64,000 bases of DNA, from NCBI GenBank assembly GCA_020638495.1, contig JACKIN010000004.1, positions 62,001-126,000 on the forward strand. The letters run 5' to 3'. Position 1 is the first letter of the stretch; each line of letters starts with the position of its first letter. The notes under the pieces are model-generated. The model did no database searches. It saw only the letters and a list, made by a program, of their open reading frames with translations, and was not told the DNA's origin. The translations under genes and the position numbers were made by a program. The stretch is from Geminicoccaceae bacterium (GTDB lineage Bacteria; Pseudomonadota; Alphaproteobacteria; Geminicoccales; Geminicoccaceae). Positions 8,849 through 18,314 of this stretch are shown here, in pieces.

Positions 8849-8953
8849 ACCTCGTCATCCCGGCCGCAGGCTGCGCCGAGATTCGGGGCGGCCTGCGGCT
8901 GGTCAGGCTACAAGGGGTGGCGGAACCGCGGCACCTCTTGGGGAGAAGTCGAT

Positions 8954-9547
8954 ATGGCAGAGCTGGAGGTCGTCACGATCGCCGAGGGGAGCGCCTTTCA
9001 CGCGCTCGGTCTCGATGATGCCGACGACCTCGTCCTGCGCGCCGAGCTCATGCGTCGGCTGGCCGCGATCATCGAGGATCGGGGTTTCACCCAGGCCCAG
9101 GCCGGCAGCCTGATGCGCATGGACCGGCCCCGCGTGTCGGCGCTGATGAACGGCAGGATCACCAAGTTCTCCACCGACCGCCTGCTGCAGGCCCTGAGCG
9201 ATCTCGGCCAGGACGTGGAGCTGCGCATCACGCCCTCGAAGGGGGCCCAAGGGCCGGGTCAGTGTCGGGGCCTAGTCCGCGTTCCTGGATCTGCCGGATC
9301 GCGTCAAAGGATGCGCACCGGAAAGGATGGAAGCGTCTATGAGCCGGCCGTCGTATCCGGCAACCACGCATCCGCGAGCACGTCGTCGAGCGTGAACGGA
9401 CAAGCGGTCGGGAAGACCGTGAGGGCGATGCCGGTTTCGCGCGCTGCCTGGCGGCGGGCGCGGGACCAGGCCTTGGCCATGGCGTCATCGAGGTTCGGGC
9501 GCAGGCTCGGATTGTCCTCTAGGAGGGCGGCGATCTCGTCACGTTGA
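8954..9547 (+). CDS. XRE-family HTH protein (HigA-type antitoxin-like) with run-on C-terminus
   Basis: The first 100 or so residues form a standard small HigA-like regulator: a short N-terminal strand, then a helix-turn-helix region (LRAELMRRLAAIIEDRGFTQ to VSALMNGRITKFSTDRLLQA, about residues 30-82) ending in DLGQDVELRITPSKG. Proteins of this type normally stop here, but this frame continues another 95 or so low-complexity Ser/Arg-rich residues and ends inside an antisense DUF29 gene, overlapping it by 211 bases. Loss of the normal stop by mutation or a small indel is the simplest reading. No toxin gene is recognisable in the 105 bases upstream. Start ATG has GGGGAGAAG upstream. Confidence 0.7.
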   Translation: MAELEVVTIAEGSAFHALGLDDADDLVLRAELMRRLAAIIEDRGFTQAQAGSLMRMDRPRVSALMNGRITKFSTDRLLQALSDLGQDVELRITPSKGAQGPGQCRGLVRVPGSAGSRQRMRTGKDGSVYEPAVVSGNHASASTSSSVNGQAVGKTVRAMPVSRAAWRRARDQALAMASSRFGRRLGLSSRRAAISSR

Positions 9548-9804
9548 TGACCGATGGTGGTGAGCCAGCTGCGGCTGCGCTCGCCCGGTTGCCAGTGCCA
9601 TTTGGCGAGGTGGGCGAGGAGAATGGCGAGCCGGCTGACGAGCTCGCGGGCGAGGGACTTGCCCATGTCCTCGATCTCCATGGCGAGATGGGGGAGATCG
9701 AGCTCGGCCGTGAGCTCGGGACGATGGGCGGCCAGCCGTCGGAGTGCTTCGGCCTGGTCCCTGGCCCAGGCGTGGGTGTCGCGCTCGTAGAGATCGGTGG
9801 TCAT
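9337..9804 (-). CDS. DUF29 family protein
   Basis: A 155-residue DUF29 protein. Conserved blocks are clear: LYERDTHAWARDQAEALR, HLAMEIEDMGKSLARELVSR, LLAHLAKWHWQPGERSRSW, TIGHQRDEIAALLEDNPSLR and ARRQAARETG. The family is small, soluble and of unknown function, and is common in cyanobacteria and some proteobacteria, often in accessory DNA. The ATG at 9804 starts the conserved region and has GAGAAGG just upstream; the frame is open further to 9864 but that part looks non-coding. Its 3' end overlaps the run-on part of the XRE gene on the other strand. Confidence 0.83.
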   Translation of the reverse strand: MTTDLYERDTHAWARDQAEALRRLAAHRPELTAELDLPHLAMEIEDMGKSLARELVSRLAILLAHLAKWHWQPGERSRSWLTTIGHQRDEIAALLEDNPSLRPNLDDAMAKAWSRARRQAARETGIALTVFPTACPFTLDDVLADAWLPDTTAGS

Positions 9805-9935
9805 CTGCCTTCTCACGTTTGGAACCATGTCATGATAGCTGATCGCGGGGCGTCGGCGAAGCATGGCGGAGGGCTGGCCCTGACCTTCGCCAGCGGCTAA
9901 CCAGTTCAGCGAGGTGACAACGGGAGGACGGGCAC

Positions 9936-11045
9936 ATGGCGAAGCTGGTGCGGGGCGAGGTCTGGCTCGTGGACCTCGAGGCCAAGGTGAAGCGGACGGA
10001 TGCGATCCAAACGTTCACCAGCCAGGAGACGCCGTTCGTCCGGCTGACCGATGCGGACGGTGTGGAGGGGGTGGGCTACAGCTACACCATCGGCCAGGGT
10101 GGCAGCTCGGTCGTGGCCTTGCTCGCCGATCATCTCCTGCCCCGGCTGATCGGCCGGGAGGCGGAGGAGATCGAGCGGATCTGGCGCGATCTGCGCTTTT
10201 CCGTGCATGCGCTGCAGCCGGGGGCGGTGGTGGCGATCGCCCTTTGCGCCATCGACACGGCTCTTTGGGATCTGCGCTGCAAGCGGGCCGGGCTGCCCTT
10301 GCATGTGCTGGCGGGCGGGGCCAGGGCCTCGATCCCGCTCTACTCGACCGAGGGCGGCTGGCTGCATGTCGAGCCGGAGGCGCTGGTCGAGGACGCGCTG
10401 GCGGTGCGCGAGCGGGGCTTTCGCGGCTGCAAGGTCAAGGTCGGCCGGCCGCATGTGAGCGAGGACATCGCCCGGCTCGAGGCGGTGCGCGATGCGATGG
10501 GGCCGGGCTTCGAGATCTTCACCGACGCCAACCAGGCCTTCACGCCGGACGAGGCGATCCGCCGGGCCCGGGCGATGGAGCCTCTCGATGTCGGCTGGTT
10601 CGAGGAGCCTTTGCCGTCGGACGACATGATCGGCCACAGCCGGCTCTGCCAGAGCACGTCGCTGCCGATCGCGGTCGGCGAATCGATCTACTCGGTCCGG
10701 CATTTCGGCCAGTACATGGCCGAGCGGGCCTGCTCGATCGTCCAGGTCGATGTCGGGCGGATCGGCGGCGTCACCCCCTGGCTCAAGGTGGCGCACACCG
10801 CCGAGGCGCTGAACATCCCGGTCTGCCCGCATTTCCTCATGGAGCTGCACGTGGCGCTCTGCTGCGCCGTGCCCAATGCGCGCTGGCTCGAATACATCCC
10901 GCAGCTCGACGAGCTGACCACCGAGGGGATGCGGATGGAAGGTGGCGAGGCCTTCGCGTCGGAGGTGCCCGGGCTCGGCATCGCCTGGGACATGGAGCGG
11001 ATCGACCGCGTCACGGTCGAGGGCTCGGCGCGGGTGATCGACTGA
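9936..11045 (+). CDS. Mandelate racemase/muconate lactonizing enzyme family protein (sugar-acid dehydratase-like)
   Basis: A 369-residue enolase-superfamily enzyme of the mandelate racemase subgroup. The catalytic machinery is complete: KxK at K166/K168 (GCKVKVGR), metal ligands D197 (FTDANQ), E223 (WFEEPLP) and E249 (VGESIY), and the Asp-His dyad D272 (VDVGRIGG) and H299 (VCPHF). Such enzymes abstract a proton alpha to a carboxylate; most relatives dehydrate aldonic acids to 2-keto-3-deoxy acids. Its operon partners are a ribose-type ABC importer and a rhamnose mutarotase, with a DHDPS-family aldolase-like gene convergent at the end, so an L-rhamnonate- or L-fuconate-type dehydratase is a reasonable inference. 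GGGAGG lies upstream of the ATG. Confidence 0.85.
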   Translation: MAKLVRGEVWLVDLEAKVKRTDAIQTFTSQETPFVRLTDADGVEGVGYSYTIGQGGSSVVALLADHLLPRLIGREAEEIERIWRDLRFSVHALQPGAVVAIALCAIDTALWDLRCKRAGLPLHVLAGGARASIPLYSTEGGWLHVEPEALVEDALAVRERGFRGCKVKVGRPHVSEDIARLEAVRDAMGPGFEIFTDANQAFTPDEAIRRARAMEPLDVGWFEEPLPSDDMIGHSRLCQSTSLPIAVGESIYSVRHFGQYMAERACSIVQVDVGRIGGVTPWLKVAHTAEALNIPVCPHFLMELHVALCCAVPNARWLEYIPQLDELTTEGMRMEGGEAFASEVPGLGIAWDMERIDRVTVEGSARVID

Positions 11046-11134
11046 AGGCGAGCGAAAACGCGGAACGGCCGTTGTCTCCGTTGGACGGTTCGGCCATAGA
11101 TGCGGTCCAGTCGGGTCATTCAGGGAGAATTGTC

Positions 11135-12151
11135 ATGAGAGTCGCAAGGATGCTGCCGCTCGCGGTGCTGGCGGCCGGTATCGCCGGGCCGGCCATGGCG
11201 AGCGACACCAAGGTGGCGCTGGTGCCGGGGGGGCCGCACCCCTATTTCGCCGCCTGGGAGAATGCGGCGGCGGCCGCCGCCGCGGATTTCGGCATCGAGG
11301 CCGAGTACCGCGTGCCGGCGGCCTGGGAGCTCTCCAAGCAGAACGAGATGATCGAGAGCCTGGTGGCGCAGGGCTTCAACGCGTTCCTGGTCTTCCCGGG
11401 CGACGCCAACGGCACCAATGCCACGCTCGAGGAGCTGGCGGCCTTCGACATCCCGTCGGCGGCGCTGGCCGGCTGCACGGTCGACCCGACGGCGGCGAGC
11501 TTCTGCCTCGGCACGGACGTGGCGCGCTCGGCCTATCTCGGCACCAAGGAGCTGATCGAGGCGATGGGCGGGTCGGGCAGGATCGCCCACTTCACCGGCT
11601 TCCTCGTCGATCCCAACACGCAGCTCCGCATCGAGGCGGTCGAGCAGGCGGTGGCCGAGGCAGGTGGCGGGGTCGAGATCATCCAGGTGATCGCCGACAT
11701 CGACGCGCCGGAGCCGGCGGACGAGAAGATCAACGCCTTCCTCGCGGCGCGCGGCTCGGAGGTCGACGGCATCGTGACCACGGCCTGGGTGCCGTCGGTC
11801 GTCGCCGCCACGTCCTTGCGCAATCTCGGCGACAAGCGGATCAGGATGGTCGGCATCGACCATGACGAGGTGGTGCTGAGCGCCATCGAGGACGGCTTCG
11901 TCGATGGCACCATGCTGCAGAACCCCTATGGCCAGGGCTATATCGGCTCCTACGCCATGGACCTGATCCGGCAGGGCTGCACGATGAAGGAGGATGCGCC
12001 CTGGCAGCAGACGGCGCAGACCGCGCACTTCATCGACAGCGGCACGGCCTTCGTCGATGCCGACCAGGTGAAGGACTACCAGGCCGCGATGGTCGCCGTG
12101 ACGGACGAGATCATGGCGACCTTCAAGGACGACTTCCTGGTCTGCAACTGA
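11135..12151 (+). CDS. Sugar ABC transporter periplasmic binding protein (ribose/type I PBP family)
   Basis: A 338-residue periplasmic binding protein. The signal peptide is MRVARMLPLAVLAAGIAG followed by PAMAS. The mature part shows the ribose-binding-protein fold: KVALVPGGPHPYFAAWENAA, the repeated Rossmann-like halves, DGIVTTAWVPSVVAA and RMVGIDHDEVVLSAIEDG, which corresponds to the ligand-contact D/E loop of sugar-binding homologues. GGGAGAA precedes the ATG. Four bases separate it from the first permease gene. Together with the next three genes it makes a complete importer; the mutarotase downstream suggests a 6-deoxyhexose ligand, but this is inference. Confidence 0.88.
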   Translation: MRVARMLPLAVLAAGIAGPAMASDTKVALVPGGPHPYFAAWENAAAAAAADFGIEAEYRVPAAWELSKQNEMIESLVAQGFNAFLVFPGDANGTNATLEELAAFDIPSAALAGCTVDPTAASFCLGTDVARSAYLGTKELIEAMGGSGRIAHFTGFLVDPNTQLRIEAVEQAVAEAGGGVEIIQVIADIDAPEPADEKINAFLAARGSEVDGIVTTAWVPSVVAATSLRNLGDKRIRMVGIDHDEVVLSAIEDGFVDGTMLQNPYGQGYIGSYAMDLIRQGCTMKEDAPWQQTAQTAHFIDSGTAFVDADQVKDYQAAMVAVTDEIMATFKDDFLVCN

Positions 12152-12154
12152 CCC

Positions 12155-13162
12155 TTGGCGACGGCGACGACCGGGCGAGGCGGGCGGGGGGCGCTTGGGC
12201 TCCTCGCCTCCAACGAGGTCGGCCTGGCGCTCCTGATCGCCGTGCTGGTGGCGATCTTCGCCACGGTCAACCCGGGCTTCACCTCGCCCTTCAACCTCTT
12301 CGCCCTCAGCCGGGTGATGGGCATCGACATGGTCATCGGCCTTTCGATGATGGTCGTGCTCGTCACCGGCGGGCTGAACCTCGCGGTCGGCTCCATCGGC
12401 GTCGCCTCGGTCATGCTGGGCGGCTGGGCGATGCAGGTCGCGGGCGTGCCGGTGCTGCCCTCCATGACGCTCGCCGTCGCCTTCGGCGCCTTCCTGGGGT
12501 GGATCAACGGCCAGCTCACCGTGCGGATGGGGGTGCACAGCTTCATCGTCACGCTGGCGACCATGTCGCTCTTCTTCGGGGCGATGATCGTGGCCACCCG
12601 GGCCGAGGCCTTCAACGCGCTGCCGCGCTCCTTCGTCGATCTCGGCAAGCTCCGCTATGGCGGCTTCGTCTCCGGCATGCTGCCGCTCGCCCTCATCGTG
12701 GGGCTCGGGCTCTGGCTCTTCTTCAACCGCACCAGCCTCGGCCGCGAGATCCTGGCGGCCGGCGCCAACCCGCAGGCGGCCGAGCTCTCCGGCGTGCGCG
12801 TCAACCGGACGATCGTCGTGGCGCACGCGCTCTCCGGCGCGCTCGGCGCCCTTGCCGGGCTCATGCTGGCGGCGCGCAATGGCGCGGCCCTGCCGTCCAT
12901 GGCCGGGCATATCGGCATGGGCTGGCTGCTGCCGGCCTTCCTCGCCCCGGTGCTCGGCGGCACGCTCCTGACCGGCGGGGTGGTCTCGGTCGCGGGCACC
13001 GTGCTCGGCGCCGCCATGGTGACGATCATCACCAACGGGCTGCTGCAACTGCAGATCGGCGAGTTCTGGGTGCAGATGTGCCTCGGCCTCATCCTGCTCG
13101 CCGCCGTGCTGCTCGACCGCGCGCGCAGCGTCATCGCCGAGCGCCGCCGGAGCGTTGCCTGA
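12155..13162 (+). CDS. Sugar ABC transporter permease (RbsC-like), first
   Basis: A 335-residue inner-membrane permease of the BPD_transp_2 family with about nine or ten hydrophobic segments. Family features include NPGFTSPFNLFALSRVMGID, MVVLVTGGLNLAVGSIGVAS and GANPQAAELSGVRVNR, the cytoplasmic loop that docks the ATPase. The likely start is a TTG at 12155, 4 bases after the binding-protein gene. Its stop overlaps the next start (TGATG at 13160-13164). The system has two different permease genes, as in rhamnose/autoinducer-2-type importers. Confidence 0.87.
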   Translation: MATATTGRGGRGALGLLASNEVGLALLIAVLVAIFATVNPGFTSPFNLFALSRVMGIDMVIGLSMMVVLVTGGLNLAVGSIGVASVMLGGWAMQVAGVPVLPSMTLAVAFGAFLGWINGQLTVRMGVHSFIVTLATMSLFFGAMIVATRAEAFNALPRSFVDLGKLRYGGFVSGMLPLALIVGLGLWLFFNRTSLGREILAAGANPQAAELSGVRVNRTIVVAHALSGALGALAGLMLAARNGAALPSMAGHIGMGWLLPAFLAPVLGGTLLTGGVVSVAGTVLGAAMVTIITNGLLQLQIGEFWVQMCLGLILLAAVLLDRARSVIAERRRSVA

Positions 13163-14105
13163 TGCTGAAAGGCATCTGGGGCAGCGACTGGTTCGGGCTC
13201 TTCGTCGTGGCCCTGGTCGCCGGGACGGGGCTCGCCCTGTTCCAGCCGGCCTTTCTCTCGCCCTTCAATCTCTACGTGCTCCTGATCAGCTTCTCGCTCT
13301 GGGCGCTGGTCGCCATGGCGCAGATGGTGATCATCGCCATCGGCCAGATGAACCTCTCGGTCGGCGCCATAGGCGGGCTGGTGGCGATCTCGTTTGCCGG
13401 GTCGATGGAGGTCTGGGGGCTGCCGGTGCCGGCGGCGATCCTGCTCGGCCTCGCCATCGCGGCGCTTTGCGGCCTCCTCAACGGGGTGATGACCCATGTG
13501 ACCGGCATCAGCGCCTTCGTCATCACGCTGGCGACACTCTCGATCTTCAAGGGCCTCAATATCGGCATCACCGAGGCGCAGCCCTTCTACGGCGTGCCCG
13601 ACGTGGTCAAGGCCTTCGGCAATGCGCGCTTCGAGGGCCTGCCGCACATGCTGATCGTGCCGGTGGTGGCGATCATCCTCATCTGGCTCCTCTTCAACCG
13701 CATGGTGCTGGGCCGGCAGATGCTCGCGCTCGGGGCCAACCGGCATGCCGCCGAGCTTTCCGGCATCCGGGTCGGGCGGGTCGTGGTCATCGCGCATGTC
13801 ATCTCGGCCGTGCTCGCCGCCATGGCCGGCATGCTCGCCGTGGCCCGGCTGCAGCTCGGCCAGCCGACGATCGGCGACGACTGGCTGATCCTCTCCTTCG
13901 CCGCCCCGGTGATCGGCGGTGCCGTGCTGGCCGGCGGGCACATCTCGGTCATCGGCACCTGCCTCGGCGTGGTCATCGTCACGCTGATCAACAATGCGCT
14001 GGTGCTGCTCGGCATCGATCCCTTCTTCGTCCAGCTCTTCCTCGGCGGGCTGATCCTGATCGCGGTCGGGCTCAACCGCTGGCGCGAGCGGCGACTGGCG
14101 CCGGC

Positions 14106-14109
<4 letters not shown>
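13162..14109 (+). CDS. Sugar ABC transporter permease (RbsC-like), second
   Basis: A 315-residue permease related to the preceding one: FSLWALVAMAQMVIIAIGQM, NLSVGAIGGLVAISFAG, TGISAFVITLATLSIFKGLN and the docking loop GANRHAAELSGIRVGR. It starts in the stop codon of the first permease and its own stop overlaps the ATPase start (ATGA at 14106-14109), so translation of the set is coupled. Probably forms a heterodimer with the first permease. Confidence 0.87.
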
Positions 14110-15620
<1,511 letters not shown>

Positions 15621-15637
15621 GCGAAGGGAGAGCGACC

Positions 15638-15967
15638 ATGCAGCGGATGGGGCACGTGATCGGCCTGAAGCCCGAGCACATGGCGGAGTACAAGCGCCTG
15701 CACGCCGCGGTCTGGCCCGAGGTGCTGGAGCGGATCGCCAGGTCGAACATAAGAAACTACACGATCTTCCTGCGCGAGCCCGAGAACCTCATGTTCGGCT
15801 ACTGGGAATATCACGGCACGGACTTCAAGGCCGACATGGCGGCCATGGCCGAGAACGCCAGGACGCAGGAATGGTGGAAGCTCTGCGGCCCCATGCAGGC
15901 CCCGCTCGAGAGCCGCGCGGCAGGCGAGTGGTGGGCGCCGATGGAGGAGGTCTTTCACACCGATTGA
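15638..15967 (+). CDS. rhaM: L-rhamnose mutarotase
   Basis: A 109-residue protein of the RhaM family, which interconverts alpha and beta anomers of L-rhamnose (some members act on related 6-deoxy sugars). Key positions match the E. coli enzyme: Y18 and catalytic H22 in EYKRLHAAVWPEV, NYTIFLREPENLMFGYWEY and the tryptophan pair in EWWKLCGPMQ. It follows the importer ATPase by 17 bases with GAAGGGAGAG upstream, so it belongs to that operon. With the enolase-superfamily enzyme and the nearby aldolase-like gene it points to a non-phosphorylative 6-deoxyhexose pathway, although no dehydrogenase or lactonase is present here. Confidence 0.85.
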   Translation: MQRMGHVIGLKPEHMAEYKRLHAAVWPEVLERIARSNIRNYTIFLREPENLMFGYWEYHGTDFKADMAAMAENARTQEWWKLCGPMQAPLESRAAGEWWAPMEEVFHTD

Positions 15968-16183
15968 GGTGGCGAGCGGAGGATCGGGTGATGTGGCGTG
16001 GTCTGGTGCTACTGGGTTGTCTGCCGGCAGTACGTCTCGAGCGCGGCGACAGCACCGAGATCGCGGTCGTCGAGCGGACCGGCTCGGGCCGTGAGGCGCT
16101 GGCTCTGACAGCGGGTCTCTGCCGCGTGCTCGACAGGCCCGCCGCGGTAGCAGTAGTCGGGCTTCGTCCCGTTGCCCGGCCTC

Positions 16184-17056
16184 TCACGTCGCAAGGGCGG
16201 CGACCGCCTTCTCCACCAGCTTCATCTCGTCGGCCGAGAGGGGTGGCACCGGCCTGCGGCAGAGGCCGGCCGGGCGGCCGGTCAGCCCGCTCGCGGCCTT
16301 GGCGACCGGATGGAACGGCAGGGTCCAGAGCAGCCGGCTGAGCGGCTGGAGCTTCTTCCACAGGACAGCCGCCTCGGCGAGGCTGTCGGCCTGGACGAGG
16401 TCCCAAAGGCGCCTGAGCTCGGCCGGGACGGCGTTGCCGGATCCGCTGAACAGCCCGGTGGCGCCGTTGATCAGGCTGTAGAAATTGAGGAAGTCGCAGC
16501 CGCAGAAGACCTTCGAGCCCTGCCCGATCAATTGCTCGATGCGGGCCGGATTGGCGGTGCTGTCCTTGAGGTAGGCGAGGCCGTCGATTTCCGAGAAGCG
16601 GGCGAAGACCTCGGGCGTGATGTCGAACTGGGTGAAGACCGGGATGTTGTAGGCCATGATCGGCGTCTCGATAGCCCTTGCGATCTGCTCGTAGTGCCAC
16701 CGCACGCCATCCTCGCCCGGGCCCTCGAAATAGGGTGGCAGAACGAGGACGGCGTCGGCGCCCAGGCCCTCGGCGTGCCTGGAGTTCTCGATCGCGTCCT
16801 CGGTGCGGATGGCCGACGTCTGGACGACAAGCCCGACGCGACCGTCGATGCGCTTCGCGGCGATCTCGGCGATCTGGCGCTTCTCCGCTTCCGCGAGGAA
16901 GGGAAATTCGCCGGTGCCGCCGTTGACGGCGATGATGTGGACGCCGCATTCGATCAGCGAGTCGATATTGGCTTCGAGGGCGGCCACGTCCAACGCCGCG
17001 CCGCCGTCCCTGAAGGGGGTGCAGATCGGCACGCAGATGCCTTTGAGGTCGCGCAT
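16184..17056 (-). CDS. Dihydrodipicolinate synthase/KDG aldolase family protein
   Basis: A 290-residue class I aldolase/synthase of the DapA/NAL family. The Schiff-base lysine is K164 (AYLKDST), the catalytic Tyr is Y136 (AYNIP) and the carboxylate-binding loop reads GGTGE (46-50). The family cleaves or dehydrates 2-keto-3-deoxy sugar acids, or makes dihydrodipicolinate. The active-site loop differs from DapA (GTTGE), and the gene is convergent with a sugar importer/mutarotase operon, so an aldolase or dehydratase for a 2-keto-3-deoxy sugar acid is more likely than lysine synthesis. GAGGAG precedes the ATG. The 216 bases between it and rhaM hold no convincing gene. Confidence 0.85.
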   Translation of the reverse strand: MRDLKGICVPICTPFRDGGAALDVAALEANIDSLIECGVHIIAVNGGTGEFPFLAEAEKRQIAEIAAKRIDGRVGLVVQTSAIRTEDAIENSRHAEGLGADAVLVLPPYFEGPGEDGVRWHYEQIARAIETPIMAYNIPVFTQFDITPEVFARFSEIDGLAYLKDSTANPARIEQLIGQGSKVFCGCDFLNFYSLINGATGLFSGSGNAVPAELRRLWDLVQADSLAEAAVLWKKLQPLSRLLWTLPFHPVAKAASGLTGRPAGLCRRPVPPLSADEMKLVEKAVAALAT

Positions 17057-17111
17057 CGGGTTCTCCTCGGTGGGGCGGTCGCCCCGTCGTGCGGGGGCTT
17101 GCGACCGCTGG

Positions 17112-17543
17112 TCAAGCTCCTCCCGCGGGCGTCCTCGCCGGTGGCTCGGTGACCGGGTTCTGGGTCGGGGCGAGGGGGCCTTCCTCGCCCGGCGGGTCGT
17201 AGGTCGCCCAGCCTTCCTCGCGGTTGGTCGAGGGCAGGTCGTCGTGGCGGATGTGGCGGTGCAGGTAGGCCTTGGCGATGAAGTTGGCCGTCAGCGGCGC
17301 GGTCAGGAAGAGGAAGAGGGTGATGACCAGCTCGTGGAACGAGAAGTCGCCCTCGAGCACGGTGAAGTAGATCATGGACGCGATCAGCACGGCGCCGACG
17401 CCGAGCGTCGTGGCCTTGGTCGGCCCGTGCAGGCGGGTGGCGAGGTCCGGCAGCTTGATCAGCCCGAAGGAGCCGATGAGCGCGAAGGTGCTGCCGATGA
17501 CGATCAGCAATGCCACGAGGATCTCGGCGATGAGGGTCAGCAT
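17112..17543 (-). CDS. phaG: Monovalent cation/H+ antiporter subunit G (Mrp/Pha)
   Basis: A 143-residue MrpG subunit with three membrane segments and the conserved stretch GSFGLIKLPDLATRLHGPTK followed by ATTLGVGAVLIASMIYF. The C-terminal tail of about 45 residues is Pro/Glu-rich and probably cytoplasmic. It is the last gene of a six-gene Mrp/Pha operon running leftwards and starts 7 bases after the F gene ends. The complex exports Na+ or K+ in exchange for protons at high pH or salt. Confidence 0.9.
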   Translation of the reverse strand: MLTLIAEILVALLIVIGSTFALIGSFGLIKLPDLATRLHGPTKATTLGVGAVLIASMIYFTVLEGDFSFHELVITLFLFLTAPLTANFIAKAYLHRHIRHDDLPSTNREEGWATYDPPGEEGPLAPTQNPVTEPPARTPAGGA

Positions 17544-17550
17544 GGCCGGC

Positions 17551-17820
17551 CTATTCGATCACGTCGCCGCGGAGGATGAAGCGGCAGTAGGCCACGGTCG
17601 AGATGAAGCCGACCATGGCGATCAGGATGGCGGCCTCGAACAGCACCGAGCGGCCGTGGTGGATGCCGTAGAGCACGATGAGCGCCAGGGTGTCGATCAC
17701 CATGGTGTCGAGGGCGAGGATGCGATCCGCCATGGTCGGCCCGAACGAGAGGCGCCAGGCGGTGCAGAGCAGCGCCAGCGCCAGGGCGATGAAGCCGTAG
17801 AGGAGGGCGAGGTCGATCAT
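17551..17820 (-). CDS. phaF: Monovalent cation/H+ antiporter subunit F (Mrp/Pha)
   Basis: An 89-residue MrpF with three membrane segments and the diagnostic RLSFGPTMADRILALDTM motif. Its ATG overlaps the E gene stop (TGA within 17817-17819), which couples their translation. MrpF is an accessory membrane subunit required for antiport by the complex. Confidence 0.9.
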   Translation of the reverse strand: MIDLALLYGFIALALALLCTAWRLSFGPTMADRILALDTMVIDTLALIVLYGIHHGRSVLFEAAILIAMVGFISTVAYCRFILRGDVIE

Positions 17821-18314
17821 CCGAAGATCTCCCGGAGCCGGCGCTCGTAGCGGTCCTTGATGCCGGCGACCGTCTCCTCGACGTCGGGCGCGTGAAGGCC
17901 GTGGACGAGCAGGGCCCGGCCGTCCGCCGAGAGGTCGCAGGAAACGGTGCCGGGCGTCATGGTGATGGTCCCGGCGAGCATGGTGATGGCCTCGGGCGAG
18001 TAGATGTCGAGCGGCACGGTCATGAAGCTAGGCCGCAGCCGCTCGACCTTCCAGAAGAGGATCCACCAGGCAACCTGGACATTGGCGACGACGATGTCCC
18101 AGAGGACGATCAGGGTGTACTCGACGACCCTGGGCAGGTGGCGGATCGCCGGCGCCTCGGGCCAGAACCGGCTGGTGTAGAGCGGGATCACGACGCCGAG
18201 GAAAAGGCCCATGAGGACGCCGCCGAGCGTGATCTCGTTCATCAGGAGCAGCCAGAAGCCGGCCAGCACCAGGGTGATCAGGGGGTGTCGCAGCCAGCGG
18301 CCATGGAGCTTCAT
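17817..18314 (-). CDS. phaE: Monovalent cation/H+ antiporter subunit E (Mrp/Pha)
   Basis: A 165-residue MrpE with two N-terminal membrane segments and a cytoplasmic domain carrying the family pattern PLDIYSPEAITMLAGTITMT followed by PGTVSCDLS. The ATG at 18314 overlaps the D stop codon (ATGA). Length is usual for the family. The frame continues open far upstream through the D gene, but that part is an out-of-frame shadow. Confidence 0.9.
   Translation of the reverse strand: MKLHGRWLRHPLITLVLAGFWLLLMNEITLGGVLMGLFLGVVIPLYTSRFWPEAPAIRHLPRVVEYTLIVLWDIVVANVQVAWWILFWKVERLRPSFMTVPLDIYSPEAITMLAGTITMTPGTVSCDLSADGRALLVHGLHAPDVEETVAGIKDRYERRLREIFG

Noticed and set aside
15991..16341. Short frame MWRGLVLLGCLPAVRL... 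after rhaM with GGAGG upstream
   Set aside because: The ribosome-binding site is good, but the frame runs 157 bases antisense into the DHDPS-family gene with a Pro/Arg-rich, shadow-like end and no recognisable family.
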